From: an uncultured Paraglaciecola sp.
GTDB lineage: Bacteria; Pseudomonadota; Gammaproteobacteria; Enterobacterales; Alteromonadaceae
Length of the DNA stretch: 14,112 nucleotides
Assembly (NCBI GenBank): GCA_905479025.1
Contig: CAJQKX010000213.1
Span: 1 to 14,112 of the forward strand
Reading direction: 5' to 3'
Positions within the stretch are counted from its first letter, which is position 1. The number at the start of each line of letters is the position of its first letter. This document shows positions 1 through 7,713 of the stretch, piece by piece. Below the pieces are notes generated by a model that saw nothing but the letters and a program-made list of their open reading frames with translations, was not told the origin of the DNA and ran no database searches. The position numbers and the translations under genes were made by a program.

Positions 1-1
1 G

Positions 2-1282
2 GCTCGGCCAAAATCAACCGCTGAGGTGAGTGATGTGCTCCGCCTTTGTTTCGTTGAGGGTGTTCCAGTGGTTCCCCAGGGCGGAAATACTGGCCTTGTT
101 GGGGCGGGAGTCCTTGGTGAACCCGGAGGCGTAATAATCTCACTTGGCCGAATGAATGCGATCTCACCTCCAGACTTATCCGGTGGCAGTATCTCTGTAG
201 AGGTTGGAGTTATTCTGGAACAATTACATCAGTCTCTGGAAGAGACAGGCTTGATGTTTCCAATGCACTTAGGCTCTGAGGGAAGCGCGCAGATTGGTGG
301 ATTGATTGCTACTAACGCGGGTGGTAGTCACGCCTTTCGCTACGGAATGATGCAAGAGTTAGTGCTAGGGATGGAGGTGGTGCTAGCTGACGGCACGGTA
401 TGGAATGGGATGCGCGCCGTACAAAAAGACAATGCCGGCTATCAGCTACGAAAACTTTTCTGTGGATCTGAAGGGACACTTGGGGTTGTTACCAAAGCAG
501 TTTTAAAGCTATCTCCGCAGCCAAGACAACAGATTACTGCGTTACTCGCGGTGAAAGATGCCTCAGGCCTAATGGAGTTAGCACAAAAATTTAGATCGGA
601 GGCTGGAGAGTTTTTAATCGCACTGGAATTCTTTTCGGATGTTGGTTTGGGTATTGCCCTTGAAAATATCCCTGGACTTGTTTTTCCATTGCAGAGTAGA
701 GCATCGTTTTACTTACTTGTAGAAGCTGGCTCAGGCTCAATGCAGGTGCCGCTTGATTCAATACTCACCGAGGTTATGGAGTGGGGTATGGATGTGGGTA
801 TCGTTGCCGATGGTGCTCTAGCAAAGTCAGAAGCGCAGAGAGCAGTCTTTTGGCGTTTGCGTGAAGAGCAGCCAGAGGGGCAGCGTCGACTTGGCGCTCA
901 GCTCAAGAATGATCTTTCAGTTCCTCCTGGCCGGCTCGACGAATTTTTAGATCGTGCGAATAATGTGTGCGGTGAGATCCTTAAAGGAGTGACAATCAAT
1001 GCATTCGGCCATCTAGGTGATGGTAACGTCCACTACAATCTTTCACCACCTGCAGGGCGGCGAGATTTTTCGGGTCTCGAGGGTAAATTTGCCATCAAGT
1101 TAGGTCGGTTGGCTACTGTCATGGGAGGTAGTTTTGCTGCAGAGCATGGCATTGGGCGATCGAAAACTGCGTTGGCAGATTTTTTTCGAGATCCAGTGGA
1201 GCGAAGCATCATGGGGAGTGTGAAGAAAGCATTGGATGTTGAAGTGCAGCTCAATCCTGGTGTGTTGGTCTCCTCTAAATAA
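2..1282 (+). CDS. FAD-linked 2-hydroxyacid dehydrogenase (GlcD / D-2-hydroxyglutarate dehydrogenase family), 5'-truncated by the window
   Basis: The frame is open from base 2 and already reads family sequence (ARPKSTAEVSDVLRLC) before the first possible start at 26. The true start therefore lies upstream, and perhaps 40-50 residues are missing. The FAD (PCMH-type) domain shows PQGGNTGLVG at nt 74-103 and SEGTLGVVT near nt 467-493. The C-terminal FAD-oxidase domain shows HLGDGNVHYN at nt 1010-1039, a metal/substrate-site signature, and AAEHGIG at nt 1136-1156. Members oxidise a D-2-hydroxyacid (lactate, glycolate, 2-hydroxyglutarate or a sugar-derived acid) to the 2-oxoacid and pass electrons to a quinone or electron-transfer flavoprotein. 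The substrate cannot be told from sequence. It may be a chromosomal neighbour, or it may supply 2-oxoacids to the E1 or aldolase genes downstream; that link is inference. No clear terminator follows the stop. Confidence 0.92.
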   Translation, partial: ARPKSTAEVSDVLRLCFVEGVPVVPQGGNTGLVGAGVLGEPGGVIISLGRMNAISPPDLSGGSISVEVGVILEQLHQSLEETGLMFPMHLGSEGSAQIGGLIATNAGGSHAFRYGMMQELVLGMEVVLADGTVWNGMRAVQKDNAGYQLRKLFCGSEGTLGVVTKAVLKLSPQPRQQITALLAVKDASGLMELAQKFRSEAGEFLIALEFFSDVGLGIALENIPGLVFPLQSRASFYLLVEAGSGSMQVPLDSILTEVMEWGMDVGIVADGALAKSEAQRAVFWRLREEQPEGQRRLGAQLKNDLSVPPGRLDEFLDRANNVCGEILKGVTINAFGHLGDGNVHYNLSPPAGRRDFSGLEGKFAIKLGRLATVMGGSFAAEHGIGRSKTALADFFRDPVERSIMGSVKKALDVEVQLNPGVLVSSK

Positions 1283-1405
1283 AGGCTACTAGTAAATATA
1301 AAACATCAAAGATGAAGCAGGCGCTGACCTCTAATTCGCAGTTGATTTAGGACGCAGCGTTGGGCCTTGCGGTGCTTACTGATGTAATTGGCTGTTAGGA
1401 TCCGG

Positions 1406-1438
1406 TAATTGAAATAATTGCTAATTGAAATTAATAAT
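1406..1438 (+). promoter_or_regulatory. Possible promoter for ugd, overlapping a 10-bp direct repeat
   Basis: TAATTGAAAT occurs twice, at 1406-1415 and 1422-1431, 16 bp apart. The first copy contains a -35-like TTGAAA (1409-1414). AATAAT at 1433-1438 matches the -10 consensus at five of six positions with an 18-bp spacer. The second copy could serve as an alternative -35 with TATTAA at 1448-1453. It is the best promoter-like site in the 267-bp gap before ugd. No JUMPstart/ops element is visible here. In A+T-rich DNA such matches arise by chance, so this is tentative. Confidence 0.3.
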
Positions 1439-1549
1439 GTTCTAAAGTATTAAAGTAGCTTTAACGGCGTATGGCAGTCAAATGAATCTGCACGGTCTTT
1501 AAAGTCAATAGTGCCCAAACAAGTATATCAACAACCATAGAGTTTAATC

Positions 1550-2728
1550 GTGATTAAAAAAACAAAAATCGCAGTCGTCGGATCCGGCTATGTGGGTATG
1601 TCGCTCTCAGTGCTCCTTGCTCAGCATAACGATGTCATTCTGCTTGATATCGACGCAGAAAGGGTCGGCAAGATTAACAATAATCAGTCTACAGTTGCGG
1701 ATGCTGAGATTGAATCATTCTTAACCCAAAGATCATTATCTTTGACCGCTACATTAGATAAGCAAAATGCCTATGAAGGCGCCAGCTTTATTATTGTTGC
1801 GACGCCCACTAACTATGATACTGAGGCAAACAGTTTTGATACAAGCTCCGTTGATACTGTTGTTGAGGATGCGCTTCGGATCAATCATCAGGCGTTGGTA
1901 GTTATCAAATCAACTATTCCAGTGGGGCATACCAAATTACTTCAAAAAAAATTCGAAACTGACCGGGTAACTTTCTCGCCTGAGTTTTTGAGAGAGGGTC
2001 AGGCGCTTAAAGATAATCTATATCCATCACGTATCATTGTCGGTAGTCTGTGCCAGGCCGGTGCTGAATTTGCGGCTTTGCTGAAACAAGGTGCTGAAAA
2101 GGCAGATATTGAGATGCTCTTTATGCCATCTACCGAGGCGGAAGCGGTTAAACTATTTGCCAACACCTATCTTGCTATGAGGGTTTCATTTTTTAATGAG
2201 CTAGATTCATACTCTTTGAGCCAAGATCTGCATACCAAAAGTATTATTAATGGTATTTGTCTCGATGAGCGAATAGGTGATGGTTATAATAATCCTTCTT
2301 TTGGTTATGGTGGATATTGTCTTCCTAAAGATACTAAGCAGCTTCTAGCCAGTTTTGGACAAATACCTCAGACATTAATTGGGGCTATTGTTTCATCGAA
2401 CACGACGCGTTTAGACTTTATCGCGAGTGAAATTATAAAGACGAGTCCAGGTGTTGTGGGGTTTTATAGACTGGTTATGAAGGAGGGTAGTGATAACTTT
2501 AGATCTTCTGCTATTCAAGGTGTTATGGAAAGAATTAAAGCAAGTCGAGTTAAGGTTATTGTGCACGAGCCAAGCTTAGAGGAGGATGAGTTTTTTGGAG
2601 CAAAAGTCTTGAATGATATAAATGAATTTAGTTTACAGTCAGACGTGATTGTGGCAAATAGAGTTTCAGATGATCTGAAGCATTGCCAGGACAAAATTTT
2701 CACCCGTGATATTTTCGGAGAAAACTAG
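1550..2728 (+). CDS. ugd: UDP-glucose 6-dehydrogenase
   Basis: A 392-residue protein, the usual size of the short bacterial Ugd type. It would oxidise UDP-glucose to UDP-glucuronate in two NAD+-dependent steps in the cytoplasm. The N-terminal Rossmann motif GSGYVG is at residues 11-16, followed by the family motifs VATPTNYD, KSTIPVGHT and SPEFLREGQAL. The central helix NTYLAMRVSFFNELD follows. The catalytic cysteine is Cys257 in GYGGYCLPKDTKQL. The start is GTG at 1550: it places the Rossmann strand right at the N-terminus and there is no better in-frame start, although the Shine-Dalgarno match is weak. The gene is followed 3 bp later by a UDP-glucuronate 4-epimerase that uses its product, so the two are almost certainly co-translated. 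The C-terminal UDP-binding domain appears intact. Confidence 0.95.
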   Translation: MIKKTKIAVVGSGYVGMSLSVLLAQHNDVILLDIDAERVGKINNNQSTVADAEIESFLTQRSLSLTATLDKQNAYEGASFIIVATPTNYDTEANSFDTSSVDTVVEDALRINHQALVVIKSTIPVGHTKLLQKKFETDRVTFSPEFLREGQALKDNLYPSRIIVGSLCQAGAEFAALLKQGAEKADIEMLFMPSTEAEAVKLFANTYLAMRVSFFNELDSYSLSQDLHTKSIINGICLDERIGDGYNNPSFGYGGYCLPKDTKQLLASFGQIPQTLIGAIVSSNTTRLDFIASEIIKTSPGVVGFYRLVMKEGSDNFRSSAIQGVMERIKASRVKVIVHEPSLEEDEFFGAKVLNDINEFSLQSDVIVANRVSDDLKHCQDKIFTRDIFGEN

Positions 2729-2731
2729 TTA

Positions 2732-3742
2732 ATGACGAGGGTTTTAGTCACAGGTTCAGCTGGATTTATTGGGTTCCACCTCACTCAGGCGTTGCTGAAG
2801 CAAGATTTTAAGGTGATTGGTATTGATAATCTTAATGATTATTATGATCCAAAGCTAAAAAAAGATAGGCTTGATTATATTGATAAGTTTGTTGTCAACC
2901 GGGGTTTAGATAATTTCTATCAATTTATTAAATTGGATATCAGCGATGACGATGCGTTGAGCGGTCTTTTTCAAACACATGATTTCGATATTGTGATTAA
3001 TTTGGCAGCTCAGGCTGGCGTTCGATATTCTTTGGAAAATCCGAAGGCTTATGTTGATTCAAATCTAGTCGGCTTTACTAACATCTTGGAGTGTTGTCGG
3101 CATGCGAACATCGAACATCTTCTGTTCGCATCTTCCAGCTCAGTCTACGGAATGAATGTTAAACAGCCTTTCAGTGCGAATGACAACACTGACTATCCTA
3201 TCAGTCTTTATGCAGCTACGAAGAAATCAAACGAGATTTTAGCGCATTCATATAGTCATTTGTTTAATATTCCGTGCACGGCGCTAAGGTTTTTTACGGT
3301 CTACGGCCCCTATGGGAGACCGGATATGGCTTATTATAGTTTTGCTAAGGCTATATCCGAAGGAAAACCTATTAATGTTTTCAACCCTGAAGTCATGAAG
3401 CGAGACTTTACCTATATAGACGATGCTGTGGAAGGGGTTATGAGGCTACTTGACTCTAAACCAATTTCACAGGCGAATGTGATCACTAATGCTAAGGCGC
3501 CTTATAGAGTGTTAAATGTTGGTAATAATAATCCTGTTACTTTGAGGAGATTCATCGCGGCGATTGAGAATTCTTTGGGTAGGAAGGCGATTGAAAGATT
3601 ACTTCCTATGCAAGCAGGGGATGTCATCATTACATATGCAGATGTAGATCCATTATCAGAGCTCTGTGACTTCCAACCGAATACCTCTATCGAAGATGGA
3701 ATTGAGAGATTTGTAGATTGGTATCGTAGTCAGGCCGATTAA
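2732..3742 (+). CDS. UDP-glucuronate 4-epimerase (CapI/LspL type, extended SDR)
   Basis: A 336-residue extended short-chain dehydrogenase. It would interconvert UDP-glucuronate and UDP-galacturonate using bound NAD+. The N-terminus has the NAD motif TGSAGFIG with glycines at residues 8, 11 and 14. The segment IDNLNDYYDPKLKKDRL is the hallmark of the glucuronate 4-epimerase subgroup. The catalytic set is SSSSVYG with Tyr160 and Lys164 in YAATK. The C-terminus ends in the subgroup pattern GDVIITYADVD...FQPNTSIEDGIERFVDWY. It begins 3 bp after the ugd stop, so UDP-GlcA made by Ugd would feed directly into it and galacturonate is a predicted building block of the glycan. A degraded piece of a related gene lies at 5136-5273. 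Confidence 0.93.
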   Translation: MTRVLVTGSAGFIGFHLTQALLKQDFKVIGIDNLNDYYDPKLKKDRLDYIDKFVVNRGLDNFYQFIKLDISDDDALSGLFQTHDFDIVINLAAQAGVRYSLENPKAYVDSNLVGFTNILECCRHANIEHLLFASSSSVYGMNVKQPFSANDNTDYPISLYAATKKSNEILAHSYSHLFNIPCTALRFFTVYGPYGRPDMAYYSFAKAISEGKPINVFNPEVMKRDFTYIDDAVEGVMRLLDSKPISQANVITNAKAPYRVLNVGNNNPVTLRRFIAAIENSLGRKAIERLLPMQAGDVIITYADVDPLSELCDFQPNTSIEDGIERFVDWYRSQAD

Positions 3743-4110
3743 TTTCTTTGCTTTCTTTAAATCCGATTAGTCTATTTTTGTTGAGCACTTACTTCTTTCA
3801 CGATAAATAAGCCTATTTTCTTCAGACATAAAATAATTTTGCGATACTTATTGAGTGATTGAGGTTACTTACATTTAAGTGTTATATCCTAGCTAAATAT
3901 CGGTTAAAGAGCTAAGGACAGTGAGGTCGTCATTGCTGAATCTTGAGATTTTGAAAAGTATATAATAGTACTGAGGCAGTTTAAGGTGTAATTAAATTTT
4001 AAAAACAACAGCTTTGATAATAGCAAAAAATGTACTGCGTTTTTCTAACACTGTGTAAACAGGACCTAGCTGGAAGTGGTTAAAATAATACTCTTAAGGG
4101 TGAAAATTTA
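3743..4110 (+). other. 368-bp A+T-rich intergenic spacer with a -10-like hexamer
   Basis: No convincing coding sequence, RNA gene or strong terminator is visible. A perfect TATAAT is at 3961-3966, but no well-placed -35 accompanies it: TTGAGA at 3943-3948 is too close and TTGCTG at 3933-3938 too far. A Shine-Dalgarno-like AAGGGTGA at 4096-4103 serves the following epimerase. The gap breaks the otherwise tight ugd-epimerase pair from the next gene, and together with the similar gap after that gene it suggests an inserted segment. Confidence 0.4.
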
Positions 4111-4974
4111 ATGAAAAGTAAGATGGAGAAAGTAGTAGTCACAGGCGGGGCAGGTTTTATTGGCAGTCATTTGTGCGAGAAGTTAAAAAGTAAATATGAA
4201 GTATATTCTATAGATAATTACTTTACCGGAAGTGAGAGAAATCATATAGCGGGAGTAACTTACATAAGAGCTAGTGCAGCTGAAATTGGAGATCATATAA
4301 GTTTTATCCCTAAATATATATTTCACCTGGGCGAATACTCAAGAGTAGAGCAAAGTTTTCAGGATATCGAAAAAGTATGGGAATATAACAAGATTGGGAT
4401 ATTGGGAGTCTTAGAGTTTGTAAGAAAAACTGGAGCAAAATTAATTTATGCGGGGAGTTCCACTAAGTTTGGTGATGGCGGTTTAGGTAGACATCAAAGT
4501 CCTTATGCTTGGGCAAAAGCGAGTAATACCGAGTTGGTTGTAAATTACGGTAATTGGTTCGACATTCCTTATGCGATTACTTATTTTTATAATGTGTATG
4601 GTTTGCGAGAGATAAAGAGTGGAAAGTATGCGACGCTTATAGCGCTATTCGCCGAGAAAATGAAAAATAGCGAAAAGCTAACGGTTGTAAAGCCAGGGAA
4701 TCAGATCAGAAACTTCACTCATATCGATGATATTATTGATGCCCTAATGCTTATCGGTGAGCATGGTTTTGGTGACGAATTTGGGATTGGAGCGAAAGAA
4801 AGTTTTAGTGTGTTAGAAATAGCAAAAATGTTTGGAGGAGATATTGAACTTTTGCCCGCCAGAAAAGGAAATAGAATAACTGCCGAAGTAATGATAGAAA
4901 AGACTGAAGGGCTGGGTTGGAAACCTAAGCATAAGGTTAAAGACTATATTGAAAAAATAAAAAATAAAAAATAA
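4111..4974 (+). CDS. NAD-dependent sugar-nucleotide epimerase/dehydratase (extended SDR), specificity unknown
   Basis: A 287-residue SDR, short for the family (about 310-340). It has TGGAGFIG with glycines at residues 12, 15 and 18, a strand-end IDNYFTGSERNH, a catalytic AGSSTKFG segment and Tyr132/Lys136 in YAWAK. RNFTHIDDIIDALM is the conserved substrate-side helix. It would act on an NDP-sugar as a 4-epimerase or 4,6-dehydratase; the class is clear, the substrate is not. ATG at 4111 follows AAGGGTGA at 4096-4103, and ATG at 4123 is an alternative. The last six codons (KIKNKK) and the stop come from the first copies of the AAAAAAT repeat that follows. Arg codons are mostly AGA and the gene looks more A+T-rich than ugd or the ABC gene, which suggests recent transfer. 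Confidence 0.85.
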   Translation: MKSKMEKVVVTGGAGFIGSHLCEKLKSKYEVYSIDNYFTGSERNHIAGVTYIRASAAEIGDHISFIPKYIFHLGEYSRVEQSFQDIEKVWEYNKIGILGVLEFVRKTGAKLIYAGSSTKFGDGGLGRHQSPYAWAKASNTELVVNYGNWFDIPYAITYFYNVYGLREIKSGKYATLIALFAEKMKNSEKLTVVKPGNQIRNFTHIDDIIDALMLIGEHGFGDEFGIGAKESFSVLEIAKMFGGDIELLPARKGNRITAEVMIEKTEGLGWKPKHKVKDYIEKIKNKK

Positions 4975-5035
4975 AAAATAAAAAATAAAAAATAAAAAAT
5001 AAAAAATAAAAAATAAAAAATAAAAAATAAAAAAT
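4952..5035. repeat. Perfect heptanucleotide tandem repeat, (AAAAAAT) x 12
   Basis: T residues fall exactly every 7 bp from 4958 to 5035, giving twelve uninterrupted copies of AAAAAAT (84 bp). A partial A4 follows before the sequence changes at 5040. The first three copies encode the epimerase C-terminus and its stop codon (TAA at 4972-4974), so the repeat straddles the gene end. Such tracts expand and contract by slipped-strand mispairing. Since 7 and 3 are coprime, every reading frame entering the array meets TAA within seven codons, so the array ends translation in all three frames. A TATAGT hexamer at 5053-5058 lies just downstream, and A-tracts of this kind can act as UP-element-like DNA; that role is speculative. 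Confidence 0.97.
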
Positions 5036-5135
5036 AAAAGATAGGGGGCGGGTATAGTGAATTTCTATTCGCGATAAGGCGTCAAATTTACGCAAAAATT
5101 TCTAATAAAAACAGTTGTGTACAAAATATTAGCTA

Positions 5136-5273
5136 ATTTGTGATGTATTCATAACGCATGCAGATATAGACATTACAAATACCAGATCTGACTTCAAGCC
5201 TACTACAAGCGTAGAAGCCAGTTTAAGCAAGTTTGTAGACTGGTACTTAGAGTTTTATAAGACTACGAATTGA
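5136..5273 (+). pseudogene. Orphan C-terminal fragment of a UDP-glucuronate 4-epimerase-like gene
   Basis: Between the TAG at 5130-5132 and the TGA at 5271-5273 the frame reads DVFITHADIDITNTRSDF, then KPTTSVEASLSKFVDWY. This aligns without gaps to the C-terminus of the intact epimerase at 2732-3742 (DVIITYADVD...DFQPNTSIEDGIERFVDWY). By hand, about 18 of 40 residues are identical, including DV-IT-AD, DF-P-TS-E and FVDWY. No start codon, Rossmann domain or catalytic residues remain, so only the last ~45 residues survive. The divergence from the intact copy argues against a simple recent duplication. More likely it is the stump of a different epimerase gene whose body was replaced when the AAAAAAT-tailed gene arrived. 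Confidence 0.75.
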
Positions 5274-5328
5274 TTATCTAACAATCAAGTGATTCTTTTG
5301 TTACTTGTTTTTTCCAGGAGTTAATTTA

Positions 5329-6375
5329 GTGAGAGTATGTGTTGTTGGAGCAGGTTTTTTTGGTCTGCATGTTGCAAACCAAATTCAGGATAATTATCCT
5401 CATTGCGCTATTGATGTTTTGGAGGCCCAATCGCAGCCTTATTGCGGTGCCGCCTTCAATAATCAATGTAGATTACATTTGGGCTTTCATTATCCTCGAT
5501 CAGCGTACACTATTTATCAATCAATATTAGGTCATGATCGTTTTGTTGAGCATTACTCTGCTGCATGCAATCCGATGAAATTGAATATGTACGCAATTCA
5601 CCGAGGAGGCCACGTTTCAGCCGACCAGTATTTTGCGGTGATGGATGCTTTTCACTTGGATTATAGGCGTCTTAAATCAACTGTTTTTTTAAAGAAACAA
5701 GTGGAAATAGAGGCAGTTGTTGCTGTTCCTGAGCAATGGATAGAGCTTGCGGTCTTAAGAAAGCTTATGGTTAATGAGTTTAATGGTAATATTATCTGTA
5801 ACTCTCGAGTTTCGCATATAGACGTAAGCAGTGGAGCGGTCTTCGTTGAGAGCGAAAGATTTAATGATTATGATTTTATTATCAATGCCTCGTATTCCAA
5901 TTTAAATCTAGGCGCAACTGAGGATTTTTTTCCTGTTAAGTATGAATTAGCGGCCTTGGTAAATTGTAAGACAAATTGGGATAAAAATACTGCAGTTACG
6001 GTAATGGACGGGCCTTTCGTGTCTGTTTATCCTTCATCTGAAAGTACTCATACCCTATCTTCAGTGATCCATACACCTTTTATAAGCACTGAAGTTGAGA
6101 GTGAATTTCAGCAGGGTCTGTCAAGTATTCATGAAATAGCTAAAGACAAAAATGTAGAAAATAAAATAATTTCACATGTTAAACAGTTTTTAGATATAGA
6201 AATTGAAGATACTGAATTATGGTTGTCTCCAAAAATAAAACTGTCGTCCGATTATGGAGATAGTCGAGTTACGGAGGTCAAGCGAGAGGGGCGCTTAATG
6301 TCTGTGCTTTGTGGAAAATTAGATGCTGCATTTAGTGCTTCAGATGAGATTTTGAGACAGATGCGGTTAAGCTAA
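5329..6375 (+). CDS. FAD-dependent oxidoreductase (DAO-like fold) of polysaccharide-locus type
   Basis: A 348-residue flavoprotein. I chose GTG 5329 over TTG 5305 because AGGAG at 5316-5320 sits 8 nt before it and the product then starts directly with the dinucleotide-binding strand. The FAD motif GAGFFG is at residues 7-12 and the ribose-binding acid is probably Glu32 at the end of strand two. NNQCRLHLGFHYPRS (about residues 44-58) resembles a block I associate with flavin oxidoreductases in capsule and O-antigen loci. It probably oxidises or isomerises a sugar or sugar-linked amine, but the substrate is unknown. There is no CxxxxC redox-active disulfide, so it is not a lipoamide dehydrogenase and cannot be the missing E3 for the downstream E1/lipoyl pair. 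It follows a 55-bp gap after the epimerase fragment. Confidence 0.8.
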   Translation: MRVCVVGAGFFGLHVANQIQDNYPHCAIDVLEAQSQPYCGAAFNNQCRLHLGFHYPRSAYTIYQSILGHDRFVEHYSAACNPMKLNMYAIHRGGHVSADQYFAVMDAFHLDYRRLKSTVFLKKQVEIEAVVAVPEQWIELAVLRKLMVNEFNGNIICNSRVSHIDVSSGAVFVESERFNDYDFIINASYSNLNLGATEDFFPVKYELAALVNCKTNWDKNTAVTVMDGPFVSVYPSSESTHTLSSVIHTPFISTEVESEFQQGLSSIHEIAKDKNVENKIISHVKQFLDIEIEDTELWLSPKIKLSSDYGDSRVTEVKREGRLMSVLCGKLDAAFSASDEILRQMRLS

Positions 6376-6566
6376 TAAACCAACGATTGATCAATAGGCT
6401 GATTAAATAAACTGTATGCCAATTTGGTGCAAATACAGCTCGATTGCTTCCCCGATTTTGCGAGTACACTAGTATGATGAGAGAGTTTATTTTGAAAAAA
6501 AGTTTAGCTGATATTCCGGCCTGCATTGCTTTACTTAAGTTATATCTTTGTAGGCAGAGAATATAA

Positions 6567-7634
6567 ATGATGAAAATATTACTTTTTGGCGAATTTAGTG
6601 GATTGCATAATAACCTAAAAGATGGTCTTAGAGAGCTCGGGCATGATGTAACACTGGCTTCGGGATCCGATGGTTTCAAACAGCTCCCAAATGATATAAA
6701 CCTTGATAGCAGCCTCTCTGGTATTATGGGAAAGTTGGATACCAGAGCTAAGCCTTTTTTAAATCTTCCTAAATTAAGTGGGTTTGATGTGGTCCAGATC
6801 ATCAATCCTTTTTGGCCTAATGCTAAACTATTTCCAAAAGAATTTTTTTATAAATTACTTAAAAAAATAAATGGCAAGTTTTTTATTTTGGGTGCGGGTA
6901 GCGATGCTTTTTACTGGAAGCATAGTAGAGAGCGGCTTGACTTTGGTCCTTTTGAAGATAGCTTGAAGTATGATCTCAAGACTGATAGATATTATATGGA
7001 AGATGACAGTGCGTTTGAATACAACAAAAGAATAGTAGAGACCTCTGATGGATTAATTCCTATCCTATATGAGTATGAAATAGGTTATCGAGATTGCCAT
7101 AAAAGGTTAAATACAATTCCATTACCTATGAATACCAAAGCCATTGAATTTTCTGATAATGTCCCACGCTCTAGGATCGCTATTTTTCATGCATTAACAA
7201 GGTATGGTTTTAAAGGAACGAGACATGTAGAGAAAGCTTTTGAGGTTTTGAATAAGAAATACCCAAATGATTTAGATTGCTATATCGATGGTCATCGTCC
7301 GATTAACGAATACTTAGGCCTAATGAGAAAAGCTAACGTAATTTTGGACCAGGTTAATAGTCCTTCTATAGCCATGAATGGACTCTATGCTCTTGCCATG
7401 GGAAAGGTGGTGATGGGGGGTGCCGAAGAAAAAGGCTTAAAAAGTCTTGGTATTGACAAAACTCCTGTGATTGGTCTCAAGCCGGACAAAGACGTAATTA
7501 TAGATCGAATAAAACGTCTTTTAGATGAAAGGGATTCGATACCAAGTGTAGGGGTCGCGGGCCGAGAATTTGTCAAAGAGCATCATTGTCATATAAAAAT
7601 TGCAAAAAGATATATAGAGACTTGGACTGGTTAG
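6567..7634 (+). CDS. Glycosyltransferase, GT-B fold (GT4/group 1-like)
   Basis: A 355-residue predicted cytosolic transferase. Residues 1-30 give a GT-B N-terminal strand-loop-helix (ILLFGEFSGLHNNLKDGLRELGHDVTLASG). The C-terminal half has HALTRYGFKGTRHVEKAFE, a phosphate-site-like segment. It then has LDQVNSPSIAMNGLYALAMG, corresponding to the nucleotide-sugar-binding helix, although the usual first acidic residue of the EX7E motif is not evident. It would move a sugar from a nucleotide donor to a lipid-linked or growing glycan; donor and linkage cannot be told. Two ATG codons at 6567 and 6570 are equally plausible, and the purine-rich GCAGAGA upstream is a weak ribosome site. It lies 191 bp after the FAD oxidoreductase, with no other gene supported in that gap. 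Confidence 0.8.
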   Translation: MMKILLFGEFSGLHNNLKDGLRELGHDVTLASGSDGFKQLPNDINLDSSLSGIMGKLDTRAKPFLNLPKLSGFDVVQIINPFWPNAKLFPKEFFYKLLKKINGKFFILGAGSDAFYWKHSRERLDFGPFEDSLKYDLKTDRYYMEDDSAFEYNKRIVETSDGLIPILYEYEIGYRDCHKRLNTIPLPMNTKAIEFSDNVPRSRIAIFHALTRYGFKGTRHVEKAFEVLNKKYPNDLDCYIDGHRPINEYLGLMRKANVILDQVNSPSIAMNGLYALAMGKVVMGGAEEKGLKSLGIDKTPVIGLKPDKDVIIDRIKRLLDERDSIPSVGVAGREFVKEHHCHIKIAKRYIETWTG

Positions 7635-7670
7635 TAACGATATTGTGTTGGTTACTGTAATTTTAATTTA
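7633..7670 (+). terminator. Weak hairpin after the glycosyltransferase
   Basis: AGTAAC at 7633-7638 can pair with GTTACT at 7651-7656 across a 12-nt loop, followed by the T-rich run TAATTTTAATTT. The stem is only six pairs, A+T-rich, and starts on the gene's stop codon. It is at best a leaky intrinsic terminator. Confidence 0.2.
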
Positions 7671-7713
7671 TTCGGAGTGATGAGCAATTAGTATTACCTT
7701 TGCTTTGGAGGTA

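Noticed and set aside
1283..1549. JUMPstart/ops element upstream of the polysaccharide genes
   Set aside because: I looked for GGCGGTAG-like sequence in this gap and in the 3743-4110 gap and found none.
4952..5035. Classical on/off phase variation of the epimerase by frame change in the heptamer array
   Set aside because: The array carries TAA in all three frames within 21 nt and lies at the extreme 3' end, so length change cannot switch the enzyme off.
5329..6375. FAD oxidoreductase as the E3 (lipoamide dehydrogenase) of the E1/lipoyl pair
   Set aside because: There is no CxxxxC disulfide, and the fold pattern and length (348 aa versus about 470) fit a DAO-like oxidoreductase.
6474..6566. 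Short plus-strand frame (about 30 codons) ending at the glycosyltransferase start
   Set aside because: No ribosome site or motif; the overlap with the next ATG is the only support, which is too little.
6332..6805. 157-codon minus-strand frame
   Set aside because: It overlaps the ends of two well-supported plus-strand genes, has no recognisable motif, and is best explained as an antisense shadow.
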